DNA of 64,000 nt, from assembly GCF_014207435.1 (NCBI RefSeq), contig NZ_JACHGH010000012.1, forward strand, positions 43,695 through 107,694, given 5' to 3'. The notes beneath the pieces are model-generated. The model made no database searches and had not been told where the DNA came from. It saw only the letters and a program-made list of their open reading frames with translations. The first letter of the stretch is position 1. Each line of letters starts with the position of its first letter. Positions 1 to 8,273 of the stretch are shown here, piece by piece. The translations under genes and the position numbers were made by a program. This DNA is from Salirhabdus euzebyi (GTDB taxonomy: Bacteria > Bacillota > Bacilli > Bacillales > Alkalibacillaceae).

Positions 1-382
1 CAGGAGCATCTGGTTCTTCGTCATCAAAAGTAAGAAGTTCTATTACTGCACAGCAGTCGTCACTAACTTCTTTTACACGGAAGATAAAGCTTTCTGTGCA
101 GTCAAGACGTTGACGTCCGCCAGAAAATTCAATATCAGCACCAAATGCTTTAAATGGTTTTAAGTCCTTACCATATAGAATAAATGGAACTGTATCTAAG
201 TTGTTTCTAGATACAGGAGCTAAAAGATTATCAATTGATCTTGAACAACTAACATCACATGCTACATCTACTACATCCTCTTGTGCATCTGCAATAGCAC
301 GAACTACATCACATACGCAGTTGTCATCGCCGAAAATTGTTTCACCAGCAACGTTATCATTGAATTTTTTTCCACAACCCAT
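1..382 (-). CDS. cotZ: Spore coat protein CotY/CotZ family (3' end outside window)
   Basis: Not an ATG-long ORF in the window because its 3' end is cut off, but the minus-strand frame from ATG at 382 is open to base 1 (127 codons). It starts MGCGKKFND and carries NLDTVPFILYGKD followed by KPFKAFGADIE, a segment typical of the Bacillus CotY/CotZ/ExsY family of cysteine-rich, cross-linked coat or exosporium proteins. Cysteines appear singly and in CC pairs, as in the family. An AAAGGAGTG ribosome site lies about 10 bases upstream and a sigma-K-like promoter further up. Family call is firm; whether CotY or CotZ is not resolved. Confidence 0.85.
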   Translation of the reverse strand, partial: MGCGKKFNDNVAGETIFGDDNCVCDVVRAIADAQEDVVDVACDVSCSRSIDNLLAPVSRNNLDTVPFILYGKDLKPFKAFGADIEFSGGRQRLDCTESFIFRVKEVSDDCCAVIELLTFDDEEPDAP

Positions 383-425
383 GGATTAGAACACTCCTTT
401 TTTTATTTATTAGCTTTTACAGTAC

Positions 426-452
426 TAACATATGTCCTTAGTAACTTTTTGT
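426..452 (-). promoter_or_regulatory. Sigma-K-type promoter of cotZ
   Basis: On the minus strand, AC (452-451) is followed by 16 bases and then CATATGTTA (434-426). This matches the sigma-K consensus of AC, 16-17 bases, CATAnnnTA. The predicted start near 419 gives a leader of about 37 bases ending at the cotZ start codon. Late mother-cell expression is what the coat family requires. Confidence 0.6.
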
Positions 453-647
453 ATGGTTATGTATCATCATTTAATCAAAAAGATAAAAAATAGGCTAAAA
501 CACCTTTTGGATATTTAAGCAAAAAATGGGGTAGTATCATGTACCTTTTTCGTCTATTTGTATAGATTGTTGTATGGATGGTATTGGATCTTTTACCTTA
601 GATCCTTTATGTTTTCTTCCCCTTTCTATCAACCGTTCATTTTAATA
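453..647. other. Intergenic, no gene seen
   Basis: AT-rich stretch between the cotZ promoter and the orphan terminator. No ORF with a ribosome site was found on either strand; the open frame 281-493 (+) is the antisense of cotZ. Confidence 0.5.
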
Positions 648-676
648 AACGCCCATCACCTGGGCGTTCATTTTTT
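648..676 (+). terminator. Intrinsic terminator without an evident upstream gene
   Basis: AACGCCCA, 5-base loop, TGGGCGTT, then CATTTTTT. It points rightward, yet the only sequence to its left is the cotZ antisense region, so it may have belonged to a gene lost when the region to the right decayed. Confidence 0.6.
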
Positions 677-682
677 CAGAGC

Positions 683-1185
683 TGGAGAATACCTACTCTA
701 GGGAAAATAAGTAATTTTTCAATGTAATCAATTCAAGGTGATGACTATACATTAGATAGTGATAATGTAAAGCTGGTTACTTTCTTTTACACGAATTGTC
801 CAAATAATTGTCCTTTAACAATGCATTATGTCAGAAGAATGCAAAACATCTTGGAGAAGAAGGGTTTACTTGGTGAGGAAATTATATTTCTATCTATTTC
901 ACTTGACCCCAGTGTAGATACATGAGAAAAAGTTTATGACTATACTGAAAATTTTCAAGTTGGAAGTGTTTAGTAGATACTGAAGAAAATACGAAGGAAA
1001 TAGCCGAACAATTTGAAATGGTTTATAAAAAAATAAAAGAGGGATTTGTAGCCCATAGTACAACTGTTTATTTACTTAATCAGCATAACGAAATCCGAGG
1101 AATATACGAAATGGCAACAAATCAAAAACCATTAAATACAAAAAAAATATTAAAAGATATGTATAATCTAGTACATGAAGAGTAG
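683..1185 (+). pseudogene. Broken SCO1/SenC family protein gene
   Basis: Conceptual translation is recognisably an SCO copper-chaperone/thioredoxin-fold protein: GKISNFSM, then VTFFYTNCPNNCPLTMHYV with the copper-binding CxxxCP, LSISLDPSVDT, and in another frame GFVAHSTTVYLL with the family histidine, ending HEE before TAG at 1183. Frame is interrupted by TAA at 725-727, TGA at 923-925 and a frameshift near 960-975. No signal peptide or lipobox remains upstream. An intact SCO gene lies at 58561-59157, so loss here may have been tolerated. Sequence error cannot explain three separate lesions easily. Confidence 0.85.
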
Positions 1186-1216
1186 GACGAAATGATACAT
1201 TTCGTCTTTTTTATGT
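1186..1216 (+). terminator. Terminator after the SCO pseudogene
   Basis: GACGAAATG, loop ATAC, ATTTCGTC, then a run of six T. Starts directly after the pseudogene stop codon. Confidence 0.75.
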
Positions 1217-1302
1217 GAAAATAGGAAACAAAAAGTTAATAGTAATGATTTTAAAAGAATAGCATGTACATAAGAATTTATTTTTAAGGAGGAAAAAGAA
1301 GT

Positions 1303-2178
1303 ATGAAAAAAACAACATTCCTATTCATGTTGTTTCTTTTGTTCATAACTGCTTGTGAGGAAGAAGTGAAAGAACCTATAATAACAGGAAAAGAGCCTAT
1401 TCAACTTCATGGAAAGTTTGCCGATGATACTACTGCTTACGAAATTACATACGACAGTGACGGTTTAAATATATCTGGTTATTTGTTAATGCCAAGTGAT
1501 TTAAAAGAGGAAGCTCCTGTTATTATGTTTAATCATGGTGGGGTTTTAGATTCAGGAGCGATAAGTAAGAAAATGTTAGAGGATCTAGCTTATTGGACTC
1601 ATAATGGTTACATCGTTTTAGCATCCCAGTATCGAGGGGTGGGAGAGAGTGAAGGGGAATATGCTTTTGGTGATGGTGATGTTGAGGATGTGTTGAACTT
1701 ATTAAAAGCGGTAGATGAAATTGAACATGCTGATGATGAGAATGTATTCATGTATGGTGTTTCAAGGGGGGGCATGGTTACTTACCAAGCTGTTAAGGAA
1801 GGAGCCGATGTCAAGGCTGCGGCTTCAGTTGCAGGTATATCTGATCTCGTCTCAGGTTATAAGCAAGCCCCGTCCTCGTTAAAATATTTTTTATATGAGA
1901 CATTGGGATTTCTAGATGCCAACTTAAGTTCTTATAAGGAACGTTCAGCGGTATACTGGGCGGAAAAAATTGATGTTCCTCTCTTACTAATACATGCCAA
2001 ACAAGATCCAGTAATCCCCGTGGATCAGACGAAAAAACTCGCTGAAAAATTAAAACTAGCCCATAAAAATGTGAAAATGCTCCTTTTTGATAGTCGATAT
2101 CACACTTTAACGGACCAAACAGAACAATATTTAGAAGAAGTGAACAACTGGTTCTCCCAATATAAAGAACCGAAGTAA
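1303..2178 (+). CDS. Lipoprotein alpha/beta hydrolase (prolyl-oligopeptidase-like)
   Basis: 291 aa. A lipoprotein signal (MKKTTFLFMLFLLFITAC, lipobox FITAC with Cys18) predicts anchoring on the outer face of the membrane. The rest is a serine hydrolase of the S9/dienelactone type: oxyanion-region NHGG near residue 78, nucleophile elbow YGVSRGG near 151, acid in KQDPVIPVD near 234, and histidine in RYHTL near 266. AAGGAGG lies 12 bases before ATG. The next gene, an aminopeptidase-like P1 protein, follows after 37 bases, so both may act on peptides or amides. Substrate unknown. Confidence 0.85.
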   Translation: MKKTTFLFMLFLLFITACEEEVKEPIITGKEPIQLHGKFADDTTAYEITYDSDGLNISGYLLMPSDLKEEAPVIMFNHGGVLDSGAISKKMLEDLAYWTHNGYIVLASQYRGVGESEGEYAFGDGDVEDVLNLLKAVDEIEHADDENVFMYGVSRGGMVTYQAVKEGADVKAAASVAGISDLVSGYKQAPSSLKYFLYETLGFLDANLSSYKERSAVYWAEKIDVPLLLIHAKQDPVIPVDQTKKLAEKLKLAHKNVKMLLFDSRYHTLTDQTEQYLEEVNNWFSQYKEPK

Positions 2179-2215
2179 TGATACAATAAGAAAAAAGTAT
2201 TGGTGGAGGACAAGA

Positions 2216-3253
2216 ATGAGAAAAAGAATTAGGGATTTAAATATTAGGATAGGCACCATGCAACCGGGCAAAAGAAATGCGATTACGGATGTCCCAGGGG
2301 TAAAGGTAGGGCACGTTACACTAAATGAAGATTTGGAAAACGAAGAATGTATTCGGACTGGTGTGACAGCTATTTTACCTCATGATGGTAACCTTTTTCG
2401 TCATAAGGTGCCAGCTGCTAGTTTTGTATTAAATGGATTTGGAAAAACTTCCGGACTAGTGCAGGTAGAAGAACTAGGGGAAATGGAAACACCTATTATG
2501 TTAACGAATACATTTAATGTTGGGACTGTTATGAAAGGTACATTAGAACATATGCTGGAACAAAATCCTGAAATAGGTGATACGACAGGTTCTTTAAATG
2601 TAGTTGTTGGTGAATGTAATGATATGTATTTAAATAGTGCTAGATTATTACCTATACTACCAGAACATGCAAGACAGGCTATCGATAGTGCTTCAACTGA
2701 AGTAGAGGAAGGGGCAGTCGGTGCTGGGACAGGTATGCTATGTTATCAATATAAAGGTGGAGTAGGTACTTCCTCGCGTATTATTAACGATCAATACACA
2801 GTAGGCGTTTTAGTAGTGAGCAACTTTGGTCAAAGAAAAGAATTTGAGCTAGCCCGTTATAAAGATCCATTAATGAACGATAAGGACATTCCTGATGGAT
2901 CAATTATGATGATAGTTGGTACGGATGCACCACTATCTGATAGACAATTAAAAAGGTTATCTAAAAGGGCTCCGATTGGATTAGCACGTACTGGTAGTAA
3001 CGTGCATCATGGAAGTGGAGATATTGTCATTGCTTTTTCAAATGGCTATACGATTCCTCACTTTGCAGAAAGTGATTTTATAGAACAGAAGAAACTAATT
3101 AGAGATGACTCTAAGATCATGAGAGAGTTGTTTCAAGGAGTAGCAGAAGCTACAGAAGAGGCTATTTTAAATTCGTTAACAATGGCAGAGACAACTACAG
3201 GTAGAAAAGGTAGGGTAGTTGAAGGTTTGCCTTATGACTTGTTAAATAAATAA
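2216..3253 (+). CDS. P1 (S58) family aminopeptidase, DmpA/BapA-like
   Basis: 345 aa, the usual size for this N-terminal-nucleophile family (DmpA, BapA), whose members self-cleave before a Ser/Thr and release N-terminal residues from peptides, including D- and beta-amino acids. Visible family segments: N-terminal GKRNAITDVPGVKVGHVTL, TNTFNVGTV near 100, GAVGAGTGMLCYQYKGGVGTSS near 165-187, and GSGDIVIAFSNG near 263. The GTSSR segment holds the expected cleavage and nucleophile serine. No signal peptide, so cytoplasmic. Ribosome site GGTGGAGGA precedes ATG; probably co-transcribed with the upstream hydrolase. Substrate not predictable. Confidence 0.85.
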   Translation: MRKRIRDLNIRIGTMQPGKRNAITDVPGVKVGHVTLNEDLENEECIRTGVTAILPHDGNLFRHKVPAASFVLNGFGKTSGLVQVEELGEMETPIMLTNTFNVGTVMKGTLEHMLEQNPEIGDTTGSLNVVVGECNDMYLNSARLLPILPEHARQAIDSASTEVEEGAVGAGTGMLCYQYKGGVGTSSRIINDQYTVGVLVVSNFGQRKEFELARYKDPLMNDKDIPDGSIMMIVGTDAPLSDRQLKRLSKRAPIGLARTGSNVHHGSGDIVIAFSNGYTIPHFAESDFIEQKKLIRDDSKIMRELFQGVAEATEEAILNSLTMAETTTGRKGRVVEGLPYDLLNK

Positions 3254-3258
3254 ATTAT

Positions 3259-3290
3259 ACCTCCCTAACCATTTTGTTGGGGAGGTTTTT
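3259..3290 (+). terminator. Terminator after the P1 peptidase
   Basis: ACCTCCC(TAAC) stem with GTTGGGGAGGT and TTTTT tail. Confidence 0.8.
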
Positions 3291-3361
3291 ATTTCCTGGG
3301 AAAAGAGTTTTTAGGTAGAATGATTATAGATGCCATATTTGACTGCAAGGAGTTTGCTATT

Positions 3362-3934
3362 ATGCAAAAAACAAAGCTTATCATTATTTTAGCTATCGTC
3401 CTCATTTTTTTTTTTATTGTTAATTTAGATACCAAAGGTTACCTTTTAAGCTCGGATACTGTTAATTATGAAGAGCTTGATTTACTAATTGATGAAATTG
3501 GATCCCAGTCAGAACTCTCTCGAGAAGAAGTGATTAGGGAAGCAATCGATTTTTACTTTCAAAGTAAAGCATTATCGGAAGAGGCGGCCAAGCGGGGATT
3601 TGAAGTATCTGATCAAGAGCTACAAGACTATGCCGAACAGATGATAGAAACGGTCAAACAATTTGGACCAGAAATGTTGGGGCCAGGTTTTGAAGCGTTC
3701 CTGGCAGAAAAAAACCTTACAATAGAAGAATTCTTCTACCGTAATTATCAAGGAAATCGATTAAGACAGCAAATGTTAATTCAGAAATTACATCAAGATA
3801 TTTTTCAGGAGCAAACAAATGATAGGCAAGACTTTGAACACCTAGAAGAAACTATAGAGGCCATAATCGATTCCTATAAACAAAAGCACCGCTTCGAAAT
3901 GAAAAAGGTACAAAAGCATTACCACACCGATTAA
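3362..3934 (+). CDS. Membrane-anchored SurA-N-like putative chaperone
   Basis: 190 aa from ATG 3362, chosen over the upstream ATG at 3320 because AAGGAG sits 10 bases before it. Residues 5-22 form one hydrophobic helix (signal anchor), followed by a charged, helical extracytoplasmic region. The pattern SREEVIREAIDFYFQSKALSEEA, then VSDQELQDYAEQM, resembles the SurA/PrsA N-terminal chaperone helices, but no peptidyl-prolyl isomerase domain follows. The last codons overlap the convergent sirtuin gene. Function beyond that resemblance is not established. Confidence 0.6.
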   Translation: MQKTKLIIILAIVLIFFFIVNLDTKGYLLSSDTVNYEELDLLIDEIGSQSELSREEVIREAIDFYFQSKALSEEAAKRGFEVSDQELQDYAEQMIETVKQFGPEMLGPGFEAFLAEKNLTIEEFFYRNYQGNRLRQQMLIQKLHQDIFQEQTNDRQDFEHLEETIEAIIDSYKQKHRFEMKKVQKHYHTD

Positions 3935-4680
3935 CCTTGTGCTTTCATATTCAAAGGGTATAGGTTGCAAATTTCTGTAATACCTTTTTTTAGTTCTTGA
4001 TGAATCACGTAAGAAAACGTGTCATCCATGATTGTCGGTTCTCGATTAATAATTGCAGATGGGACGTTACAATATTTTGTTGCATATATAGGTAACGAAT
4101 TAAAAGGAGTTACAAACAGGGACGTCCCTAACACGAGAAGAAAATCTGCCTTTTCAATCGCAGCCTCAGCTTTTTCATGTTCCGTAATCATATCTCCAAA
4201 AAGAACAATATCCGGTTTAATAGAAATGGAACAGTCCGTACAATAAGGAATAGCATGTTCAAGAATATACGATAAGGGATATGATTTATAGCAGGTTGGA
4301 CAGCTTGCTGTTGTAAGTGTGCCATGGTACTCAATGACCTTTTGGTTTCCTGCCTTTTTATGTAGACCATCAACATTTTGTGTTATGACAGTTACTTCTT
4401 TACCTATTTCTTCTAATTGTTTTATAAAATGATGTGTTAGATTAGGTCGAAAGTTTCCAGCCAATTTTAAATGAAAGATGGATTTGTATTTTGTCCAAAA
4501 ATCACGGGGATTTTTCTGGAAATATTCGTTGGACATAAAATATTCTCTAGAGCGGTCTTCTTCCCAAATACCATTAGTGGAACGAAAATCTGGTATACCA
4601 CTATCTGTACTTACTCCAGCCCCAGTAAGAACTACTATGTTCGTTGCTTTTCTTATTTGATTAGTAATAGCTGCGTACAT
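3931..4680 (-). CDS. Sir2-family NAD-dependent protein deacetylase
   Basis: 249 aa. Class III deacylase: transfers acyl groups from protein lysines to NAD. Motifs in order: GAGVSTDSGIPDFRS (NAD site, ~21-35), TQNVDGLHKKAG with catalytic His (~101-110), zinc ligands CPTC (~128) and CTDC (~148), and LGTSLFVTPF (~184-193). All catalytic and zinc residues are present. AGTGAGGAT ribosome site lies in the 9-base gap after the nitroreductase stop, so the two are an operon with the lipoprotein gene upstream. Cytoplasmic. Equivalent to B. subtilis SrtN or another sirtuin; orthology not tested. Confidence 0.92.
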   Translation of the reverse strand: MYAAITNQIRKATNIVVLTGAGVSTDSGIPDFRSTNGIWEEDRSREYFMSNEYFQKNPRDFWTKYKSIFHLKLAGNFRPNLTHHFIKQLEEIGKEVTVITQNVDGLHKKAGNQKVIEYHGTLTTASCPTCYKSYPLSYILEHAIPYCTDCSISIKPDIVLFGDMITEHEKAEAAIEKADFLLVLGTSLFVTPFNSLPIYATKYCNVPSAIINREPTIMDDTFSYVIHQELKKGITEICNLYPLNMKAQG

Positions 4681-4689
4681 TGTTTATCC

Positions 4690-5442
4690 TCACTTTTTAT
4701 TAAATCCTTTACTTTTAACGTAAGTAGTTACGTCTTCCCGTACAGGTTTAGACAGTTTTCGGTGTAGTTGATCAGTCCATGTATCTGAACGGTTATTTTC
4801 CGTGCGATTTTCATAGTAAGCTCCTAATATTTCATTAAATTCATCAATATATTTTTCTGTTTCCTCGTTATTTTGAGGATAACTATTTTCCGAGTACACA
4901 GCTTCTATCGGTAACCGTGGCTTTCTTTCCGGTTCTTGATCCGGATAGCCAATAGTCATACCAAAAAGGGGAATGACAAAAGGGGGAAGATTTAACAATT
5001 GATCCACTTTTGCAATATTGTTCCTCAGACTTCCAATATAACAAATACCAAGTCCCATAGATTCTGCTGCAATAGCAGCATTTTGAGCAGCTAGAGAGGC
5101 ATCAATTGTTGCCACAAGAAAATGCTCTGTATTCATTAAGTTTTCTGTGATTTTTTCCTTAAATGACTCATCGGTTTTCAGTAAAAAACGGTTTAAATTG
5201 GCACAGAAAATGAATAAATGTCCATTGTTTTCAACGTATGACTGACCAGATATAAGAGATAACTCCTTTTTGATAGTAGGGTCCGTAATTCCGATTATGT
5301 TATAAGCTTGGTAGTAGCTAGAAGTGGATGCTTGTTGAGCAGCCTGAACGATTGTATGAATTTGTTCTTTCGTAATCGGCTCGTTTGTATATTTACGTAT
5401 AGATTTATGATTAAGTATCGTTTCAATAGTTTGATTGTTCAT
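4690..5442 (-). CDS. nfrA: NADPH-dependent nitro/flavin reductase (NfrA family)
   Basis: 250 aa, matching the length of B. subtilis NfrA1/NfrA2. FMN-binding nitroreductase fold: N-terminal ETILNHKSIRKYTNEPIT, the QASTSSYYQAYNIIG phosphate/flavin segment, AAESMGLGICYIGSLRN near 130, and the C-terminal RKPRLPIEAVYSENSY that is characteristic of this subfamily. Reduces nitro compounds, quinones or free FMN with NADPH. Followed after 9 bases by a sirtuin that consumes NAD, and preceded by a lipoprotein gene, all in one minus-strand operon. Which NfrA paralogue is not determined. Confidence 0.88.
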   Translation of the reverse strand: MNNQTIETILNHKSIRKYTNEPITKEQIHTIVQAAQQASTSSYYQAYNIIGITDPTIKKELSLISGQSYVENNGHLFIFCANLNRFLLKTDESFKEKITENLMNTEHFLVATIDASLAAQNAAIAAESMGLGICYIGSLRNNIAKVDQLLNLPPFVIPLFGMTIGYPDQEPERKPRLPIEAVYSENSYPQNNEETEKYIDEFNEILGAYYENRTENNRSDTWTDQLHRKLSKPVREDVTTYVKSKGFNKK

Positions 5443-5480
5443 TGCTGATTCTCCCTTTCAGTTGAGTTTATAGGCAGCTG

Positions 5481-6191
5481 TTATAATTCAAATTCAATAG
5501 TTATTCTCTCCTGAACAGGTGCTGATTCAATAGGGTCTACGTTTTCATTTGTAATCATATCTTCACTTGGCACTTCAATAGTCATTTTGTCATTTTCAAG
5601 CCATGTCATACTATAAATTGGATAGTTGAAACGGAGCACATCATAAGTTAACTCGTCATTTTTTAAAGGAACAACCACCATTTTTTCTAGATCTATCGCT
5701 AAGATATGATTCGTTATTCCGTCTGCTTCCGTATTTTTGTAGCGATTGAACTTAATTAAAGCATGCTTTTGATCAGGAGCTAATTGAAAATCCTCGTAGT
5801 TAGCAAAATCAACGATAGGAATAACTTGTTCTTCATTTTTAGATTTTTGTATGAATAAATAAGAGCAATTCTTTTTTGTAGATTGACACGCATATTCCAT
5901 TAAATAATGATCAGTTTCTTCTGAATCTGTAAGCTTTATTCCTTGAAATTCTTTTATTTTCTCTTCTACATTTTTAGTATTAGCTAAATAATAGGCAAGC
6001 ATCGGAATGTTATCTAAATGAAATGATACTGTTTCTGCATCACCTACAGGTAAATTTATCGTTTCAGGAAGGACAATTTCTTCTTGGTGGGGTTTATCTT
6101 CGACGACAGGAATACTCGCAACCTCTTGGGTTTTTTCCTCCGAACAACCTATCAATAATAACAAAGAGCTAGCGATTATCCACTTTTTCAT
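5481..6191 (-). CDS. Uncharacterised lipoprotein
   Basis: 236 aa. Signal peptide with lipobox (MKKWIIASSLLLLIGC, Cys16), then an acidic mature region rich in Glu. A regular series of beta-like segments follows (PIVDFANYEDFQLAP, HALIKFNRYKN, ILAIDLEKMVVVPL), with an internal CQSTKKNC pair that could form a disulfide. No family was recognised. First gene of the operon with nfrA and the sirtuin. Confidence 0.75.
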   Translation of the reverse strand: MKKWIIASSLLLLIGCSEEKTQEVASIPVVEDKPHQEEIVLPETINLPVGDAETVSFHLDNIPMLAYYLANTKNVEEKIKEFQGIKLTDSEETDHYLMEYACQSTKKNCSYLFIQKSKNEEQVIPIVDFANYEDFQLAPDQKHALIKFNRYKNTEADGITNHILAIDLEKMVVVPLKNDELTYDVLRFNYPIYSMTWLENDKMTIEVPSEDMITNENVDPIESAPVQERITIEFEL

Positions 6192-6363
6192 AGTCCAGTC
6201 TCCTTTAATGGGTTCATGTAGTATCCATCCTATTGTACAACACCTGAATTTGCTTGTTAATTAATTCCCTTCATTAGATTATTCTTAAACCTAAGCGTAA
6301 TTATTATATCACCTGCCTAGCTCTACATGCATAAATTATTAGCACCAGATTAGGGGTGATGTA

Positions 6364-6570
6364 ATGAGGAAGCTGTTTTTTATAGACCTGTCGTTACTTT
6401 GCTTATTAGTATTAATGGTCATCTTGCATATGTATCATGTAATAACGGACATTGTTGTTGCTATGTTTGTTATTCCAACGCTTGTTTACTTTGTTGTGTT
6501 TCATGATCCTCTTATAAGAAAACAACAGAAAAGGACTAAAGAAATAGAAGGGGAAACCAAAATAAATTAA
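6364..6570 (+). CDS. Small two-helix membrane protein
   Basis: 68 aa, with hydrophobic helices at about 5-23 and 26-46 and a basic tail (RKQQKRTKE). AGGGGTGAT ribosome site six bases before ATG. Its stop codon lies immediately before the left arm of a terminator that is now split by an IS element, which may affect its mRNA 3' end. Function unknown. Confidence 0.6.
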   Translation: MRKLFFIDLSLLCLLVLMVILHMYHVITDIVVAMFVIPTLVYFVVFHDPLIRKQQKRTKEIEGETKIN

Positions 6571-6628
6571 CGCACCTACTGAATGAACTGCCCCCTGTCA
6601 AGTAGACAGTGGAAATAATAAAAATGAT

Positions 6629-7540
6629 TTAAGCGGCTTTAGCTCTATATTCCATAGGGCTAAGGCCGTTTAATCGTTTTTGGTATCTTTCATGATTATA
6701 AAAATGGATGTACTCATCTATCGCAGTAGTAAGTTCCTCAAATGTCTTATATTTATGTAAATAATACTTCTCACATTTCAATGTCCCAAAAAAAGACTCC
6801 ATTGGTCCATTATCAATACACCGACCAACTCGTGACATGCTTTGTGTCATCTCTGCCGCATCTATCCTGCATTTGAACCCTTTAGAGGTGTATTGGAATC
6901 CACGGTCACTATGGATAAGAGGGTGGTCTCCATTCAATAGTACAGTAGCTTGATCAATTGTCTTGAATACTAGTTGATTATTATTAGAGTGTCCTAGAAC
7001 ATAACTTATAATGGATCCGTCATAAAGATCACGAATCGCACTTAAATAGGCCTTTTTTGATTGGCCATACTTAAATTCTGTAACGTCCGTTACCCATTTT
7101 TTATTTGGTTTTTCGGCTGTAAATTCACGATTTAATATATTGTCTGCCACATGTTGAGGTGTAGAGTGTTTATATTGTTTCTTCTTGACACGAATGACAG
7201 AGCGTAATCCTGCCACTTTCATCAAACGATAAATTCTTTTATGATTAAGCTTCTCCTCGAACTTTCTATTCATGTGAAGGGTCATTTGACGATAACCAAA
7301 AATGCCATCAACTTTTTCATAGAGAGTTTTCATCTCGTTGATGATTTCTTTATTCAGTATTTCCCTGGATGTAGGAGTACGATTTATCCACTTATAATAT
7401 GCAGATCGTGCAATACCGGCAATTTCACAAAGTAAACTAATGCTTAAATTCTCTTTTTCATGAAGCTCCTGAATAGCGATATACTTATCTTCAAATCGGA
7501 TTTGGCTTATTTTCGCCTCCTTTCGATCTCCTCTAACTTT
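6629..7540 (-). CDS. IS3-family transposase OrfB (DDE integrase), made by -1 frameshift
   Basis: The frame enters from orfA by slippage at AAAAAAG (7543-7537) and runs to the stop at 6629. The alternative internal ATG at 7333 would lose the HTH_21-like start (LSISLLCEIAGIARSAYYKW). Catalytic triad seen: Asp in WVTDVTEFKYG, Asp in HSDRGFQYT, Glu in ESFFGTLKCEKYY. Ends NGLSPMEYRAKAA, typical of IS3 OrfB. Catalyses cut and circularisation of the element as an OrfAB fusion. Confidence 0.9.
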   Translation of the reverse strand, partial: KVRGDRKEAKISQIRFEDKYIAIQELHEKENLSISLLCEIAGIARSAYYKWINRTPTSREILNKEIINEMKTLYEKVDGIFGYRQMTLHMNRKFEEKLNHKRIYRLMKVAGLRSVIRVKKKQYKHSTPQHVADNILNREFTAEKPNKKWVTDVTEFKYGQSKKAYLSAIRDLYDGSIISYVLGHSNNNQLVFKTIDQATVLLNGDHPLIHSDRGFQYTSKGFKCRIDAAEMTQSMSRVGRCIDNGPMESFFGTLKCEKYYLHKYKTFEELTTAIDEYIHFYNHERYQKRLNGLSPMEYRAKAA

Positions 7541-8184
7541 TTTAAGAATAAATTCTCCGCACGTAACCGTTCATTTTCTCTTTCTAACCTTTTCATTTGA
7601 AGATTGATTTTCTCTTCTGGCGTTAGTTTAGCTTCTTCTTTCTTATGACCACGTTTATCTTTCAGCGATTCATTTCCGCCAACTTCATACTTCTTAACCC
7701 ATTGATAGACTTGTTGGTAAGAAACATGATAAGTATTAGCTGCTTCTTGATAATCTTTTCCGTTCCCCAAGCAATCAAGTACAATTTGTATTCGTTCTTC
7801 CCAAGTCGTTTTTCTTCCTTTAGTCATAGAGCTCGTCCTTTCTTTTGACGTATCCTTTAAATCTCTATGACTATTATACTTCTTTATCCAACCTCTGAGG
7901 ACAGAAGCATCCGATATTTCATACAATCTAGCAACCTCACGTATAGAATAATTCCCAGACAGACAGTCCCTAATAGCAGCTAGCTTCAATTCCTTAGAAT
8001 ACTTTTTCCAAGTTGAAGACTCTTTTAGACCTTCCAAACCATACTTATCGTACTTGTGTTTCCAGGCTAAAATCGTAGAATGGTTCACGTTATATTTTGA
8101 TTCAAGTTCATATGATGAATAATGCTCATCTAATGCCTTTAATATCTCGTATTTCTCTTCTACAGAGTAAGATCTTTTGGACAT
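7507..8184 (-). CDS. IS3-family OrfA (helix-turn-helix DNA-binding protein)
   Basis: 225 aa, longer than the usual 100-175 aa because three HTH-like units are present: SSYELESKYNVNHSTILAWK (~20-42), YSIREVARLYEISDASVLR (~79-98) and KDYQEAANTYHVSYQQVYQW (~144-165). A C-terminal leucine zipper (INLQMKRLERENERLRAENL) serves dimerisation. The last codons contain the A6G slippery heptamer (7543-7537), after which the -1 frame continues into OrfB. Confidence 0.9.
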   Translation of the reverse strand: MSKRSYSVEEKYEILKALDEHYSSYELESKYNVNHSTILAWKHKYDKYGLEGLKESSTWKKYSKELKLAAIRDCLSGNYSIREVARLYEISDASVLRGWIKKYNSHRDLKDTSKERTSSMTKGRKTTWEERIQIVLDCLGNGKDYQEAANTYHVSYQQVYQWVKKYEVGGNESLKDKRGHKKEEAKLTPEEKINLQMKRLERENERLRAENLFLKKLEEIERRRK

Positions 8185-8273
8185 AACAAATGCTCCCCCA
8201 TAAACAGCCAGATTTTTATTTTTTAATCTGTCTACCTAAAGGGGAGCATATCAGAAAGTAGGTGCGTTTTTCA

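Larger units (their letters stand above)
6584..8253 (-). mobile_element. IS3-family (IS150-like) insertion sequence
   Basis: 1670 bp. Ends are TGAACTGCCCCC... on the left and, inverted, TGATATGCTCCCC... on the right; over 26 bp about 19 match, both finishing GTAGACAG, with the TG...CA termini usual for IS3. A 3-bp direct repeat GAA flanks it (6581-6583 and 8254-8256). Contains orfA and orfB joined by an A6G slippery site. Both frames look intact, so it may be active. Between the right end and orfA lies a TGCTCCCC/GGGGAGCA hairpin that could shield orfA translation. Confidence 0.92.
6569..8268. terminator. Terminator hairpin split by IS insertion
   Basis: Left arm AACGCACCTACT (6569-6580) and right arm AGTAGGTGCGTT (8257-8268) are exact inverse complements, followed by TTT. 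Removing the IS and one copy of its GAA target duplication restores a 12-bp stem with a GAA loop and T tail, a bidirectional terminator between the small membrane protein and the convergent MFS gene. Confidence 0.85.

Noticed and set aside
201..493. Two plus-strand open frames over cotZ
   Set aside because: Antisense of the coat gene; cotZ has the family sequence, ribosome site and promoter.
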